From NCBI RefSeq assembly GCF_014698235.1, contig NZ_JACJSP010000013.1, positions 1 through 64,000 on the forward strand: a DNA stretch of 64,000 bases, given 5' to 3'. The DNA comes from Limnothrix sp. FACHB-406. Lineage in GTDB: Bacteria > Cyanobacteriota > Cyanobacteriia > CACIAM-69d. Within the stretch, counting starts at the first letter, position 1. The number at the start of each line of letters is the position of its first letter. A program made the translations under genes and the position numbers. The notes beneath the pieces were generated by a model. It was not told the origin of the DNA. It saw only the letters and a list, made by a program, of their open reading frames with translations, and searched no databases. Positions 35,466 to 46,995 of the stretch are shown piece by piece.

Positions 35466-37160
35466 TTACGAATTTGGCAAGACGATCGCCCGTTGTACCC
35501 AACCAGCCCGATCGCCCCGGGCCGTGAGATCCACCACCATTCCTGGTTCGCCACGCACCAGCCAAACCACCCGCGATCGATCGTCCGTCGGATCCATGTG
35601 GTCGTAATAGGGCGTAGTCGGTTGGTGCGATCGCCCCGCCAGATGACCCAAACTCACTTCCGGTTGACCGCTGATCAGCTCCGCACCCGGCGGTAGGGCG
35701 ATCGCCGCGCGACAGGGTTGCACCGCCCCCTTTTCGATCGCCTTTTGCGTGCCATTGGTCGGCAGCCAGCCCGTGTTTTGCACCACCCACTCCACTTGGA
35801 ACAGCCGATCGCCCAAGGATTGCGCCGTGGCCTTCACCGGTTCCAGGCGCGGCGAAATCAGCAATTGCCACAGCAGCCAGCGGGGAAACCGTTCGATTTC
35901 TCGTTCCAACAGGTGAGCCGGTGGGTTGCGCCAGGTGCAAATTTGGTTCCAGCCGCCCAGTTCCACCTTGCCCAGTTGCGGATGCTCCCAGGCGTACCAA
36001 TCCACATAGCCGCGCCCGTCCAGCACCTCATCGTTCCACTTCAGCAGCGCCAAATCTTCCTCGATCGGGTGGTCGTCCAGCCATTCCAGCAGTTTCGGCG
36101 TTTTCACCCCCGCCGCTTGGGGCAAGTTCCACAGCTCCACCGTCCAGGCAAATAGCCCCCGCTCCTCATAGCACCAATCGTCAAAGGCTCCGGTCATCAC
36201 GTTTTTCGGATGGTCGCAGTAGCCCTCAAACACGCTGGTGGCGGGGTAGTCCGTCAGTTCCGTGCCCTTTTGCCCGATCGCCCGGTAATTCAGCCAATCC
36301 GCTTGGGGCAATTCCATATCGGTGGCGTGGCTGTAGGGACGCAACAGCAGGCCGCCAAAGGTGTGAAAGGCCACGGCGGCGTTCAGGTTGGGGTGATGGG
36401 CAATGAAGTCCGCGATCGCCCGCGTTTCCGGCTCCGAGGTGGGATAGTTGCCTGCGCCGGTCTGTTCCGGTTCCGGTCGCCACTGCATCGGGAAATTGCG
36501 GTTTAGATCCAACCCTTCGATCGGGCGTGGCGTGGTGATCGTCGCGCCGTCGTAGCGATCAATCCGGCCCTCCGGCAGCAGTCGATAGTAAGTGCCGCCG
36601 GTTTCGATCGGGTCGCGCCGCACCAGCAACCGGGGATCGCGATCGGACACTTTCCAGGCCCCATTCGGATCGGGCACACGCATCCAAAGGATCCGCCCGT
36701 CCCCATCGATATCTTCCATTTGCAGTTCGCTGGGGCCGCCCGCCAACCGATCGCCCGGATAGGGTCGAGTGCTCGATCGCACAAATTTGGGGCGATCGGC
36801 CAGGGCCAGCTCGGCTCCGTCGGGATTCACGCGAGGGCAAATATAAAACGTCCGCGAATCCAGACAGCGGGTAACGTCCGGATCGCTGCCGTAGTGCTTT
36901 GTCAAAAAGTCGAGGAGATAGAGGCAGGCCGTGGAAGGCGCAAGTTCCGTGGCGTGGATATTGCCATCCACCCAGAGGGCTGGCTTGTGGCGATCGGGCC
37001 CCGTCTCGCTATTGGTGATGGTTAGTAACCAAATATCCCGGCCCTCGTAGCTGCGGCCAATCGATGCCAATTGGACAAGCTGCGGAAATGCGGCCGCGTA
37101 GCTCTGCAAAATCTCCGACAGTTCCGCATAGCGGTAGAGACGATCAAAAGAAACCTGACC
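35466..37160 (-). CDS. M14-family zinc carboxypeptidase
   Basis: About 564 residues. Zinc ligands are visible as GNIHATELAPST (His and Glu of HxxE) and, 180 residues later, AAVAFHTFGG (third His). The catalytic Glu is in LFAWTVELWNLP. Between them lie the substrate-binding Arg/Asn block PIEGLDLNRNFPMQW and CPRVNPDGAE. The C-terminal 150 residues form an extra beta-rich domain (LFQVEWVVQNTGWLPTN). No signal peptide is evident. The ATG at 37160 begins MGQVSFDRLYRYAELSEI; an ATG at 37205 is possible. Its final codons are duplicated at 34197-34242. Confidence 0.92.
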   Translation of the reverse strand, partial: GQVSFDRLYRYAELSEILQSYAAAFPQLVQLASIGRSYEGRDIWLLTITNSETGPDRHKPALWVDGNIHATELAPSTACLYLLDFLTKHYGSDPDVTRCLDSRTFYICPRVNPDGAELALADRPKFVRSSTRPYPGDRLAGGPSELQMEDIDGDGRILWMRVPDPNGAWKVSDRDPRLLVRRDPIETGGTYYRLLPEGRIDRYDGATITTPRPIEGLDLNRNFPMQWRPEPEQTGAGNYPTSEPETRAIADFIAHHPNLNAAVAFHTFGGLLLRPYSHATDMELPQADWLNYRAIGQKGTELTDYPATSVFEGYCDHPKNVMTGAFDDWCYEERGLFAWTVELWNLPQAAGVKTPKLLEWLDDHPIEEDLALLKWNDEVLDGRGYVDWYAWEHPQLGKVELGGWNQICTWRNPPAHLLEREIERFPRWLLWQLLISPRLEPVKATAQSLGDRLFQVEWVVQNTGWLPTNGTQKAIEKGAVQPCRAAIALPPGAELISGQPEVSLGHLAGRSHQPTTPYYDHMDPTDDRSRVVWLVRGEPGMVVDLTARGDRAGWVQRAIVLPNS

Positions 37161-37890
37161 CATGGGTGTTCTGTGTTCTTGGCCCAGCCCGACCAGAGGA
37201 TGCATCGTGAATCACCATACCCGCCCATGCGGGGCTTGATCGGGATGCCGATTGACGTGAATTGACGTAAATCGACATGAAGACGTAAATCAAAAACGAC
37301 TAACGCGAGATCTATGCCTGATCAAAACCCAATCAAAACCCAATCATGACCAAACCAAGGCTCATGCCGCCGGTTTGGGGCCGGTTGGGGGGAAATCAAA
37401 CCCGGCCGGATTGTTCACCAACCAGGGCGATCGTGGCTCAGGAAGGGATGCCAGCCTTTGGATTCCAGCACTTTAACACCTCTATGAGGGGTCTTGCCCC
37501 CCATTGCCTCCACCCTTGTCGCAATTCCCGTACCCGCGCGATCGCGCCAGGCTATACAGAATCCTTTAGATTAGTTTTAAGGTTGTAAACATTTATTCAC
37601 AGTTTCCCACCCCCTAGCTCAAAACATCGGTACTGATTTGGGGCTAAGGAGCCGCTGTGAGCCTGTTGCTAGCCCATTGTTGGGCTGTTGACTTGGTTGA
37701 TGACGAATCCCCGGGATCTGTCCATGGATCCATTTATCTGGCTTATTTGGATCCCTTGGTCTGTTCATTTGGTCTGTTCATTTGGTCTGCTCACTGCAAT
37801 CTGCCCATGATGACCTTTGGTGATTGCTCCGCCACCACGAGCCAACCCCGTCCAACTGCGTAATCTTGCCCTCTTGCCCCTCTCTGCACC
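37161..37890. other. Intergenic region upstream of clpC
   Basis: 730 bases between two divergently read genes. It contains a direct repeat atcaaaacccaatc (37323 and 37335) and three near-copies of the 13-base unit ggtctgttcattt at 37758-37796. The AT-rich part 37555-37600 is the best place for the clpC promoter. No gene is recognised. Confidence 0.4.
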
Positions 37891-40380
<2,490 letters not shown>

Positions 40381-40420
40381 GGAAGTTCGATCGGGGAGAT
40401 CGCACCGTTTCAGATATTTG

Positions 40421-40450
40421 CGGGCAGCTCCCAGCTTGTGGGGCTGCCCG
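40421..40450 (+). terminator. Hairpin behind clpC
   Basis: CGGGCAGC and GCTGCCCG pair perfectly over eight bases with a 14-base loop, 40 bases after the clpC stop. No T run follows, so termination is only probable. Confidence 0.45.
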
Positions 40451-40561
40451 TCATGCTGTTCGATCGGTTGGCTACTGCATGCGCGTCAAATTGGGGCCGC
40501 CTTCGATAGGAGCTGTCGCACCAGGTGACGTAGCGGATGGGCGTTTGATCGTAATCTCACA

Positions 40562-41107
40562 TCATTCCAGCTTCGATCGCAGAGATTCAATTTTTCTGGC
40601 GCGTGTTTCGGCTTTTTTGCAATTCAAAAGCTGCTCTAGGAAGCCCCGTTTAAACGATCGAGATAGGGCGTGCCATGTTTCTAGATATTGATTTTGCTGG
40701 AGGAAGGATTCTAGATCAGGCGGCAGGGTCAGATTTTCAACTTCATCAAGGGCACTCCAAGCACCACTGGCTTGGGCAATTTCCACGATTCTTAAGCCGT
40801 TTGGGTGCATTTGGTTTTGCTCAATCAGCTTGCTAATTTTTTCTTTATTCACTCGGCTCCAGTAGCTCTTGGGATTGCGGGGGGAAATTCGCAATTTGGT
40901 TCGTTCGGAGTCAACTTTGTTGGGCAGGCTGTCAATCCAGCCATAGCAAAGCAAAACATCAACGATGTCTGAATAGGTGAAATCTGCTTTGTTGGACGAT
41001 TTTTTATAAAAGACTAGCCAAACTGAGTTTTTTTGGTGCCAGTTTTGGTCTAGCCATCTGTTTAAATCTTGCAGGCGATCGATAGAAATTGACTGAATTT
41101 CGGTCAT
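40562..41107 (-). CDS. YdeI/OmpD-associated family protein
   Basis: 181 residues. The family hallmarks are the N-terminal LQDLNRWLDQNWHQKNSVWL and VFYKK, then DVLLCYGWIDSLPNKVDSER, RISPRNPKSYWSRVNKEKIS and the C-terminal FKRGFLEQLLNCKKAETRAR and KIES. Members are soluble and have been tied to bacteriocin or peptide tolerance, but the mechanism is unknown. Single gene, convergent with clpC and divergent from the M50 gene. Confidence 0.88.
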   Translation of the reverse strand: MTEIQSISIDRLQDLNRWLDQNWHQKNSVWLVFYKKSSNKADFTYSDIVDVLLCYGWIDSLPNKVDSERTKLRISPRNPKSYWSRVNKEKISKLIEQNQMHPNGLRIVEIAQASGAWSALDEVENLTLPPDLESFLQQNQYLETWHALSRSFKRGFLEQLLNCKKAETRARKIESLRSKLE

Positions 41108-41323
41108 GACATTGCTGCCAAAGTTTCATGATTTGTCAAACATCACGGTTGATCTAAACCAACTGTCATGGGATGCAGCGTGCTTGGAACTACGGGCCCA
41201 CTTGGATTGTGGGAGCGATCGCATCACTTCATCGATCTTGGGGGATGAGGCGCGATCGCTACAATGGGAAAACGCCAGCCCGATCGCGACCAGCGTTCAA
41301 CAGTTCTCACTCATCCCCAGCCT

Positions 41324-42085
41324 ATGTCGGATCCTAAACGCCCCATCCCGAATCATGATGCTGGCTTTCCCTGGGTGCGATCGCCCCAACACCTGTGGCT
41401 GATCGGAGCGGCAATCTCGACGGTGATCCTGTGGCAACTGCCGTGGGGTCACCAAATTTTGTACCCCTTTTCGATTCTGGCGACTTGGTTCCACGAAATG
41501 GGTCATGGGGTTGCTGCGATGCTGCTGGGCGGGCGGTTTGAGACGCTGTTACTCCATCCCAGTGGTGGCGGAGTGGCCCAACACAGCGGCCAGCTTTGGT
41601 TGGGGCCGATCGGGCGGGCCTTGGTGTCGGCTGGTGGGCCCTTGGGTGCGCCTTTGGCTGGCTACGGACTGTTGCGCCTTTCCCAAAAGCGCTTGCCTCG
41701 GGTGCAGTTGGGGCTGTTTTTGTTGGGTTGTGCGCTGTTGCTGTCGGTGTTGTTGTGGGTGCGCACGTTGTTTGGGGTGTTGGCGATCGGGGCTTTGGGC
41801 ATTGCGATCGCGTTGATTCCGCTCTATGGATCCCCTTGGGTGCAATATTTTGCACTGCAATTTTTGAGTGTGCAGGCTTGCCTCAGTACCTTTTCCCGGC
41901 TGGACTATTTGTTCACTGAAAACTGCACAATTCAGGGTGTGGCGATGGTCTCGGATACGGGACAAATGGCCAAGCAGCTTTGGTTGCCCTATTGGTTTTG
42001 GGGAGCGCTGTTGGCGGCGATTTCGCTTTATTGTTTGGGGTCAGGTCTTTGGCGCTTGGTGCGATCGCGTCCCGATGGGTTTTGA
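41324..42085 (+). CDS. M50B-type metalloprotease, integral membrane
   Basis: 253 residues with about six membrane segments. The zinc motif WFHEMGHG (HExxH) lies near residue 55 at the end of a helix, and SRLDYLFTE near residue 200 supplies the Asp ligand of the LDxxF motif. GGRFETLLLHPSGGGVAQ and VSAGGPLGAPLAGYGLL are typical of the family that includes site-2-like proteases. The substrate is unknown. The ATG at 41324 begins the conserved part. Confidence 0.86.
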   Translation: MSDPKRPIPNHDAGFPWVRSPQHLWLIGAAISTVILWQLPWGHQILYPFSILATWFHEMGHGVAAMLLGGRFETLLLHPSGGGVAQHSGQLWLGPIGRALVSAGGPLGAPLAGYGLLRLSQKRLPRVQLGLFLLGCALLLSVLLWVRTLFGVLAIGALGIAIALIPLYGSPWVQYFALQFLSVQACLSTFSRLDYLFTENCTIQGVAMVSDTGQMAKQLWLPYWFWGALLAAISLYCLGSGLWRLVRSRPDGF

Positions 42086-42118
42086 GGTTGATTAAAGGGC
42101 GATCTCCGTCGGCTCGGA

Positions 42119-42385
42119 ATGGTGTTCGACTCTAGCGGTGGCTTTATTTTGCCGAACAGCGATCTGACCGCTCCAGATGTGTCCCATGTTTCTCGGGCCA
42201 GAATGCCCCGCAGTGTTCAATGCTTTGCGGAGGTTGTGCCCAACTTGGTGGTGGAAATTAAATCCCAGAGCGATCGGGTGGTGAAGTTGCGCGACAAACT
42301 CACCATGTATTTAGAGCAGGGCGCTGAGGTGGCCCTGCTGGTGGATCCCGATCGGGAAATCGTGGAACTTTATCGGCTTTTGTAG
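42119..42385 (+). pseudogene. Fragment of a Uma2-family gene
   Basis: 88 residues with the middle and end of a Uma2 nuclease: NSDLTAPDVSHVSRARMP (Asp), PNLVVEIKSQSDRVVKLRDK (Glu, Lys) and YLEQGAEVALLVDPDREIVE. The N-terminal third found in complete members (150-200 residues) is missing and the C-terminus stops early. It is a truncated copy, probably without function; a minimal active domain cannot be fully excluded. Confidence 0.75.
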
Positions 42386-42399
42386 ATAGCAACTAACCC

Positions 42400-42885
42400 A
42401 TGCAACCCCAAGGCATATTGATCTTTTTTTGTGGAAAGATGGGGGCGGGAAAATCCACCCAATCACGCCAAATTGCCCAAACGTTAAACGCAATTTTGAT
42501 TTCAGAAGATGACTGGCTCAGTCAGCTTTATCCCCAGGAAATCCAAGGATTGGCAGACTATATCCAGTATTCTCGCCGCTTGAAAGGTTTACTTAAACAG
42601 CACTTGGCAACGTTGCTGAAGGCGGGACTCTCAGTTGTGATGGACTTTCCCGCTAATACAAAAACCCAGCGGGCTTGGTTCCAAGAGCTGATCCGCGAGC
42701 ATGATTTAGCTTATCGGTTCATCTATTTGGATGTGGACGATCAAACCTGTCTAGACCGCATTGCCCAGCGCCGCCAAGAGCAACCCGATCGCGCCCAATT
42801 TGACACGGAGGCGATGTTTCACGAAGTCACGCGCTTCTTTGAGCCGCCCACGGCTGAGGAGGGCTGGGTCATCGAGGTGATTTAA
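42400..42885 (+). CDS. P-loop ATPase/kinase, zeta-toxin-like fold
   Basis: 161 residues. Walker A is GKMGAGKST near residue 12, followed by a base-recognition segment ILISEDDWLSQLYPQ, and VVMDFPANTKTQRAWFQELI as Walker B/lid region. RFIYLDVDDQTCLDRIAQRR is the typical lid arginine stretch of small-molecule kinases. It resembles the AAA/zeta-toxin group, but there is no antitoxin partner and the gene may be an ordinary nucleotide or metabolite kinase. It starts 14 bases after the Uma2 fragment. Confidence 0.8.
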   Translation: MQPQGILIFFCGKMGAGKSTQSRQIAQTLNAILISEDDWLSQLYPQEIQGLADYIQYSRRLKGLLKQHLATLLKAGLSVVMDFPANTKTQRAWFQELIREHDLAYRFIYLDVDDQTCLDRIAQRRQEQPDRAQFDTEAMFHEVTRFFEPPTAEEGWVIEVI

Positions 42886-43076
42886 CCGGTTGCCGCCGAT
42901 CGCTCGGCCCGGTCAGGAAGCGCGATCGCCCCCAGGCCAGCGGCAACGCCGAAGCCACATCGGGGCAAGACGGGATAAGAAGTAGTAGGATTACGGTGTA
43001 AATTTGCCCCCTCTGGGCGATCGCCCGCTTCTTGCCCGGCCGGCAAGCCATCACCGATGTTGTTGTCTCGTCCCGT

Positions 43077-44411
43077 ATGAGTTCTGCCCTTACCGAACTG
43101 GCGATCGTTGCGGCCTTGACGGTTGCGAACGGGATTTTTTCAATGTCGGAAATGGCGATCGTCTCGTCCCGCAAGACGCGCCTGCAAAACCGAGCGGAAC
43201 GGGGCGATCGAGCGGCTCGCGCAGCCCTGGCCCTGGCGGAATCGCCCAACCAGTTTTTATCCACCATCCAGATTGGCATCACCCTGATCGGCATCCTCAC
43301 GGGGACTTTTGGGGGTGCTTCTTTGTCGGCGGAGTTGCGGCCAATCCTGGAAGCCGTGCCACCATTAGCCCCCATGAGCGGGGCCCTGTCGGTGGTGATC
43401 ACCGTGGCGGGCATTACTTATCTTTCGTTGGTGGTGGGCGAGCTGGTTCCCAAGCGGTTGGCCCTGGGCAATCCAGAACAGATTGCGGCCAATGTGGCGC
43501 TACCGATGCGGTGGTTGTCGCGGATTACGGCTCCGGTGGTCTATTTGTTGAGCCATTCCACGGATCTGATTGTGCGATCGCTTGGAACCACGGTTTCCAG
43601 CGAGCCGCAGGTGACGGAAGAAGAAATTAAGCTGCTGTTGCAACAGGGCACGGAAGCGGGCACGGTCGAAGAAGCCGAGCAGGAGATTGTAGAGCGGGTG
43701 TTGTCGCTGGGCGATCGGCCCGTCAGCTCCGTGATGACTTCCCGCCGAGAGGTGGTGTGGCTGGATTTGGATGCGCCTTTGCACGAGACGATCGAGCAAA
43801 TCATCAACAGCCACCACCAGCGATTCCCCGTCTGTCGCGACAGTTTGGATGAAGTCGTTGGGTTCATTCAGGTGAACGACCTGTTGGCCCAAACCCTGAT
43901 GAATCAGACCCTAAATTTAACGGACTGCCTGCGTCAGCCGTTGATTGTGCCGGAAACCACGGGCACGTTGCGGATTTTGGAGATGTTCCGCGAAACGGGT
44001 CTGCATATTGCATTGGTGGTGGATGAATACGGCGTGGTGCAAGGGTTGGTGACGATCAACGACATGCTCGAAGCGATCGTGGGCGACCTGACCGATGTGG
44101 ATGAGGAAGACACGCCCAAGGTGGTACAGCGGGAGGATGGTTCCTGGCTGGTGGATGGGATGTTGGCGATCGAGCGGATGCGCGATGAATTGGATATGGC
44201 TGAACTGCCCGGTGAGCGGGAAGGACGCTACCAAACCGTGGCGGGCTTCGTGATTGCTTCGTTGGGCCACATTCCCAAGGCCACGGACACGTTTCACTGG
44301 AATGGCTTCCGGTTTGAGGTGGTGGATATGGATGGCAACCGGGTTGATAAAATCCTGGTTTCCAAACCCAGCACGGCTCCGAGCGCTTCAGAGCCGCCCA
44401 CGGCTGATTAA
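43077..44411 (+). CDS. CNNM/CBS/CorC membrane protein (hemolysin-C-like)
   Basis: About 444 residues. The N-terminal CNNM domain has four hydrophobic segments (IVAALTVANGIFSMSEMAIV; IQIGITLIGILTGTFGG; VVITVAGITYLSLVVGEL; ANVALPMRWLSRITAPVVYL). Two CBS domains follow (RPVSSVMTSRREVVWLDLDA; LRQPLIVPETTGTLRILEMF) and a CorC/HlyC transporter-associated domain closes the protein. Such proteins are Mg/Co efflux or Mg-sensing transporters; the old name hemolysin is misleading. The ATG at 43077 was preferred to a TTG at 43032. Confidence 0.9.
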   Translation: MSSALTELAIVAALTVANGIFSMSEMAIVSSRKTRLQNRAERGDRAARAALALAESPNQFLSTIQIGITLIGILTGTFGGASLSAELRPILEAVPPLAPMSGALSVVITVAGITYLSLVVGELVPKRLALGNPEQIAANVALPMRWLSRITAPVVYLLSHSTDLIVRSLGTTVSSEPQVTEEEIKLLLQQGTEAGTVEEAEQEIVERVLSLGDRPVSSVMTSRREVVWLDLDAPLHETIEQIINSHHQRFPVCRDSLDEVVGFIQVNDLLAQTLMNQTLNLTDCLRQPLIVPETTGTLRILEMFRETGLHIALVVDEYGVVQGLVTINDMLEAIVGDLTDVDEEDTPKVVQREDGSWLVDGMLAIERMRDELDMAELPGEREGRYQTVAGFVIASLGHIPKATDTFHWNGFRFEVVDMDGNRVDKILVSKPSTAPSASEPPTAD

Positions 44412-44839
44412 GGGCAGCGCGACCTCAGGATCACGCTTAAATCACTTAAATTCCTTGGGGCCGAGGGCGATCGCGCTGGGCAACTGTCACAGTGTCTTGA
44501 TGGGATGAGCGATGGGAATGGGCGGTGTGGTTGGGGTCGATCCAGGTGTATTGGCCAGGTTCATTGCGTTGACCAGTTGGTCAGCGGGTTGATGAACGGA
44601 TTGATCACGAACCGATCATCCCAACCGTGATCGCCTCCGAGATTTTTTGATTAATTTCGATCGACCCATTTCCCGATCGACCCACTTCCCGATCGGGCAA
44701 CTTTTGCAGTCAATTAATGTACGATATTCAAAATACGCTCTGACAGATTTTGGATCAATTATTCAAAACCCAATTTAGGCTACCCATCAATTGTGGGCAA
44801 ATTGCAAAATTCAAAACTTCTAATCTTATAACAAATTGT
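44412..44839. other. Region left of the origin
   Basis: No gene. 44600-44700 holds repeated cgatcgacccacttcccgat-type sequence (gatcgacccatttcccgatc and gatcgacccacttcccgatc in tandem at about 44659-44695). 44700-44839 is markedly AT-rich and could be a DNA unwinding region. Confidence 0.4.
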
Positions 44840-45160
44840 GCTTTGTCAGGTAAGGGGTGATCACCTGACCCCCTTGTGGAAAACTGCCCGATCGGGGCAA
44901 AATCTGTGGAAAACCTGTGGAAAAGTACCCCTATTCTGTGGAAAACCTGTGGAAAAATACCCCTCTTTCTGTGGAAAAAAAAAAGTGTCTGTGGAAAACT
45001 TGACTAAGTATAAATACCCTGTGGAAAAATACCCCCCCTTTTTCCACAGGGTTTTCCACAGGGTGTGATCGCTGAAAGGTTCATGAAATAAGGATTTTTT
45101 TGAGTTTTCCACATTTCCACAGGGCCCTACTACTACTATCTATTTAAAAAATAAGAAAGA
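44840..45160. other. Candidate chromosomal replication origin (oriC)
   Basis: Eleven exact DnaA boxes TTTTCCACA. Eight read on the minus strand, at 44875, 44905, 44916, 44937, 44948, 44970, 44990 and 45020. Three read on the plus strand, at 45040, 45052 and 45105, followed by a one-mismatch box ATTTCCACA at 45113-45121. AT-rich DNA lies on both sides (44700-44840 and 45139-45175). After the last box come GGGCCC and four CTA triplets (45127-45138), the layout of a DnaA-trio element. dnaN begins 560 bases to the right, as at the known origin of Synechococcus elongatus. Confidence 0.9.
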
Positions 45161-45684
45161 GAAGAAGAGATAGATAGTCCAGCCCAAAAATTTTCTTGGA
45201 AACGGCCAAAATTCTTCGGGGAGACGGTCTGTTTCTCTCGAACTCAGGATCCAGTTTTTAGCCTAGTCGATCGAGCCGGAATCGCAACCGACCAGTGAGG
45301 CAGTGGCCGCTAGGGGCTGGAGACGACAGGGTTCGAGCTGGGCTGAGTTTGAAACCCAGCGGTTGACGGATCCGAAAACGGCTAAAACCCAGACAGAATC
45401 AGGATCTGAGCGCTCAAAGTTCGCTGCGCTTGAGGCCGAGCCGATCGGCAAGTCTGAGGGCGATCGAACCCTTTGAAAACGGCTAAAACCCAAGCCAGGC
45501 TTTGATTGTTGCGATCGCGCTTCGACTTTCCAGCAGGCGATCGGGCTGCAAAGTCACGGGTTACTCCCGATGGCCAAAACGGCGATTTTGGGTTAAACTC
45601 AGGGCTGCTCATCGGGGCCAAATTTCCCCCGGCGGCGGTCGCCGTTTTCCACAGAACAGCCCCGAAACCCAAGCCCCAGAAGCC
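45161..45684. other. Leader region of dnaN
   Basis: No gene. The 18-base sequence starting gaaaacggctaaaaccc occurs exactly at 45374 and 45476. The promoter of dnaN should lie here; the second half is GC-richer and includes gcgatcgc at 45511. Confidence 0.4.
45645..45653 (+). promoter_or_regulatory. DnaA box in the dnaN leader
   Basis: Exact TTTTCCACA, 31 bases before the dnaN start and 530 bases from the main cluster. Its place fits autoregulation of dnaN by DnaA, which is known in other bacteria but not shown here. Confidence 0.6.
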
Positions 45685-46833
45685 ATGAAGCTGCTTTGCG
45701 CCCAAAGCGACCTGAGTGCCAACCTGTCCCTGGTCAGCCGTGCCGTCCCGTCACGGCCGACGCACCCGGTTTTGGGCAATGTGCTGCTGACCTGCGATGC
45801 GGGCACTCAGCGCGTGAGTTTGACCGCCTTTGACCTCAGCTTGGGCATCCAGACCAGCTTCCCGGCGGAAGTGGAAGATTCTGGGGAAATCACGTTGCCG
45901 GCCAAGCTTTTCGCGGACATTGTGGGCAAGCTGCCCAACGGCACGGTGTCGCTGGATGCGAACGAGGACTGCTCAGCGGCAATTTCCGCCCAGTCCAGCC
46001 GCTACCAGATTCAGGGCATGAGCGCCGAAGAATTCACAACCCTGCCGGTGGTGGAAACGGGCGAAGCGGTTTACCTGCCGGTGGCGGCGCTGTTGGAGGG
46101 GATGCGCGGTTCCCTGTTCGCCGCCAGCAACGACGAAACGAAGCAGATTTTGACCGGGGTTCACCTGTCGGTGGAGACCGATTCCCTGGAGTTTGCGGCG
46201 ACCGATGGCCACCGGCTGGCGGTGGTGCGGGCGGCAATGGTGGAGGACGAAGAGACGGAAACGGGTACGGTGGAACCCTTTGCGGTGACGGTTCCGGGTC
46301 GGACGCTGCGGGAGCTGGAGCGGATTTTGGCGGCGCAGCAGTCGAGCGAACCGGTGGCCCTGTACTGCGATCGGGGGCAGTTGGCCTTGCAGTGGGGAGA
46401 TTATTACCTCACCAGCCGCACCCTGGAAGGGCAATACCCGGCTTATAACCAGCTCATTCCCCGCCAGTTCGATCGCCAGGTGACCGTGGAGCGGAAGTTG
46501 TTGCTGGGGGCGCTCGATCGAATCTCGGTGATTGCTGACCAAAAGAGCAACCACATCGTCAAGTTCTCGATCGACGCAACGAACCAAAGTCTAGGCATTT
46601 CCGCCGATGCACAAGATGCGGGCAGCGGTCGCGAAACGATCGAATCGGCCCAAATTTCCGGTGAGGACATCGACATCGCCTTCAACGTCAAGTACTTGAT
46701 GGAATCGCTGAAAAACCTGACCACAACAGAGATTCAGCTTCAAATGAACACGCCCACCAGCCCGGTGGTGATCACGCCTTTGGGTGGCGCAAAGGCAACC
46801 CATTTGGTGATGCCGGTGCAGGTGCGGAGCTAG
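45685..46833 (+). CDS. dnaN: DNA polymerase III subunit beta (sliding clamp)
   Basis: 382 residues, complete. MKLLCAQSDLSANLSLVSRA at the start; three repeated clamp folds; the hallmark FAATDGHRLAVVRA near residue 170 and the C-terminal GGAKATHLVMPVQV with the conserved MPV/MRL-type end. It forms the ring that tethers the polymerase and recruits repair and initiation-control proteins. The frame is open for 61 codons upstream of 45685, but that DNA contains a DnaA box and no clamp-like sequence, so the ATG at 45685 is taken. Confidence 0.98.
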   Translation: MKLLCAQSDLSANLSLVSRAVPSRPTHPVLGNVLLTCDAGTQRVSLTAFDLSLGIQTSFPAEVEDSGEITLPAKLFADIVGKLPNGTVSLDANEDCSAAISAQSSRYQIQGMSAEEFTTLPVVETGEAVYLPVAALLEGMRGSLFAASNDETKQILTGVHLSVETDSLEFAATDGHRLAVVRAAMVEDEETETGTVEPFAVTVPGRTLRELERILAAQQSSEPVALYCDRGQLALQWGDYYLTSRTLEGQYPAYNQLIPRQFDRQVTVERKLLLGALDRISVIADQKSNHIVKFSIDATNQSLGISADAQDAGSGRETIESAQISGEDIDIAFNVKYLMESLKNLTTTEIQLQMNTPTSPVVITPLGGAKATHLVMPVQVRS

Positions 46834-46995
46834 GTTCAGGTTGACCGCAGGCGTTAATCGCTTGATGTTGTTGGTGTTAACTGCTAGTTCAGTTGCCCTT
46901 GCTTTTACCCTTGCTTTGGAATTTCCTAGCGTGGGCTAAATATTTTAAAGATTATGCCCGTTGCGGTTTCTAGCAGCCCCAGGAAGCCCAGTGAA

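Noticed and set aside
35380-36000. 206-codon minus-strand frame over the peptidase end
   Set aside because: Shadow of the M14 peptidase in another frame; Gly/Arg/Ala-rich as expected of GC-rich antisense reading.
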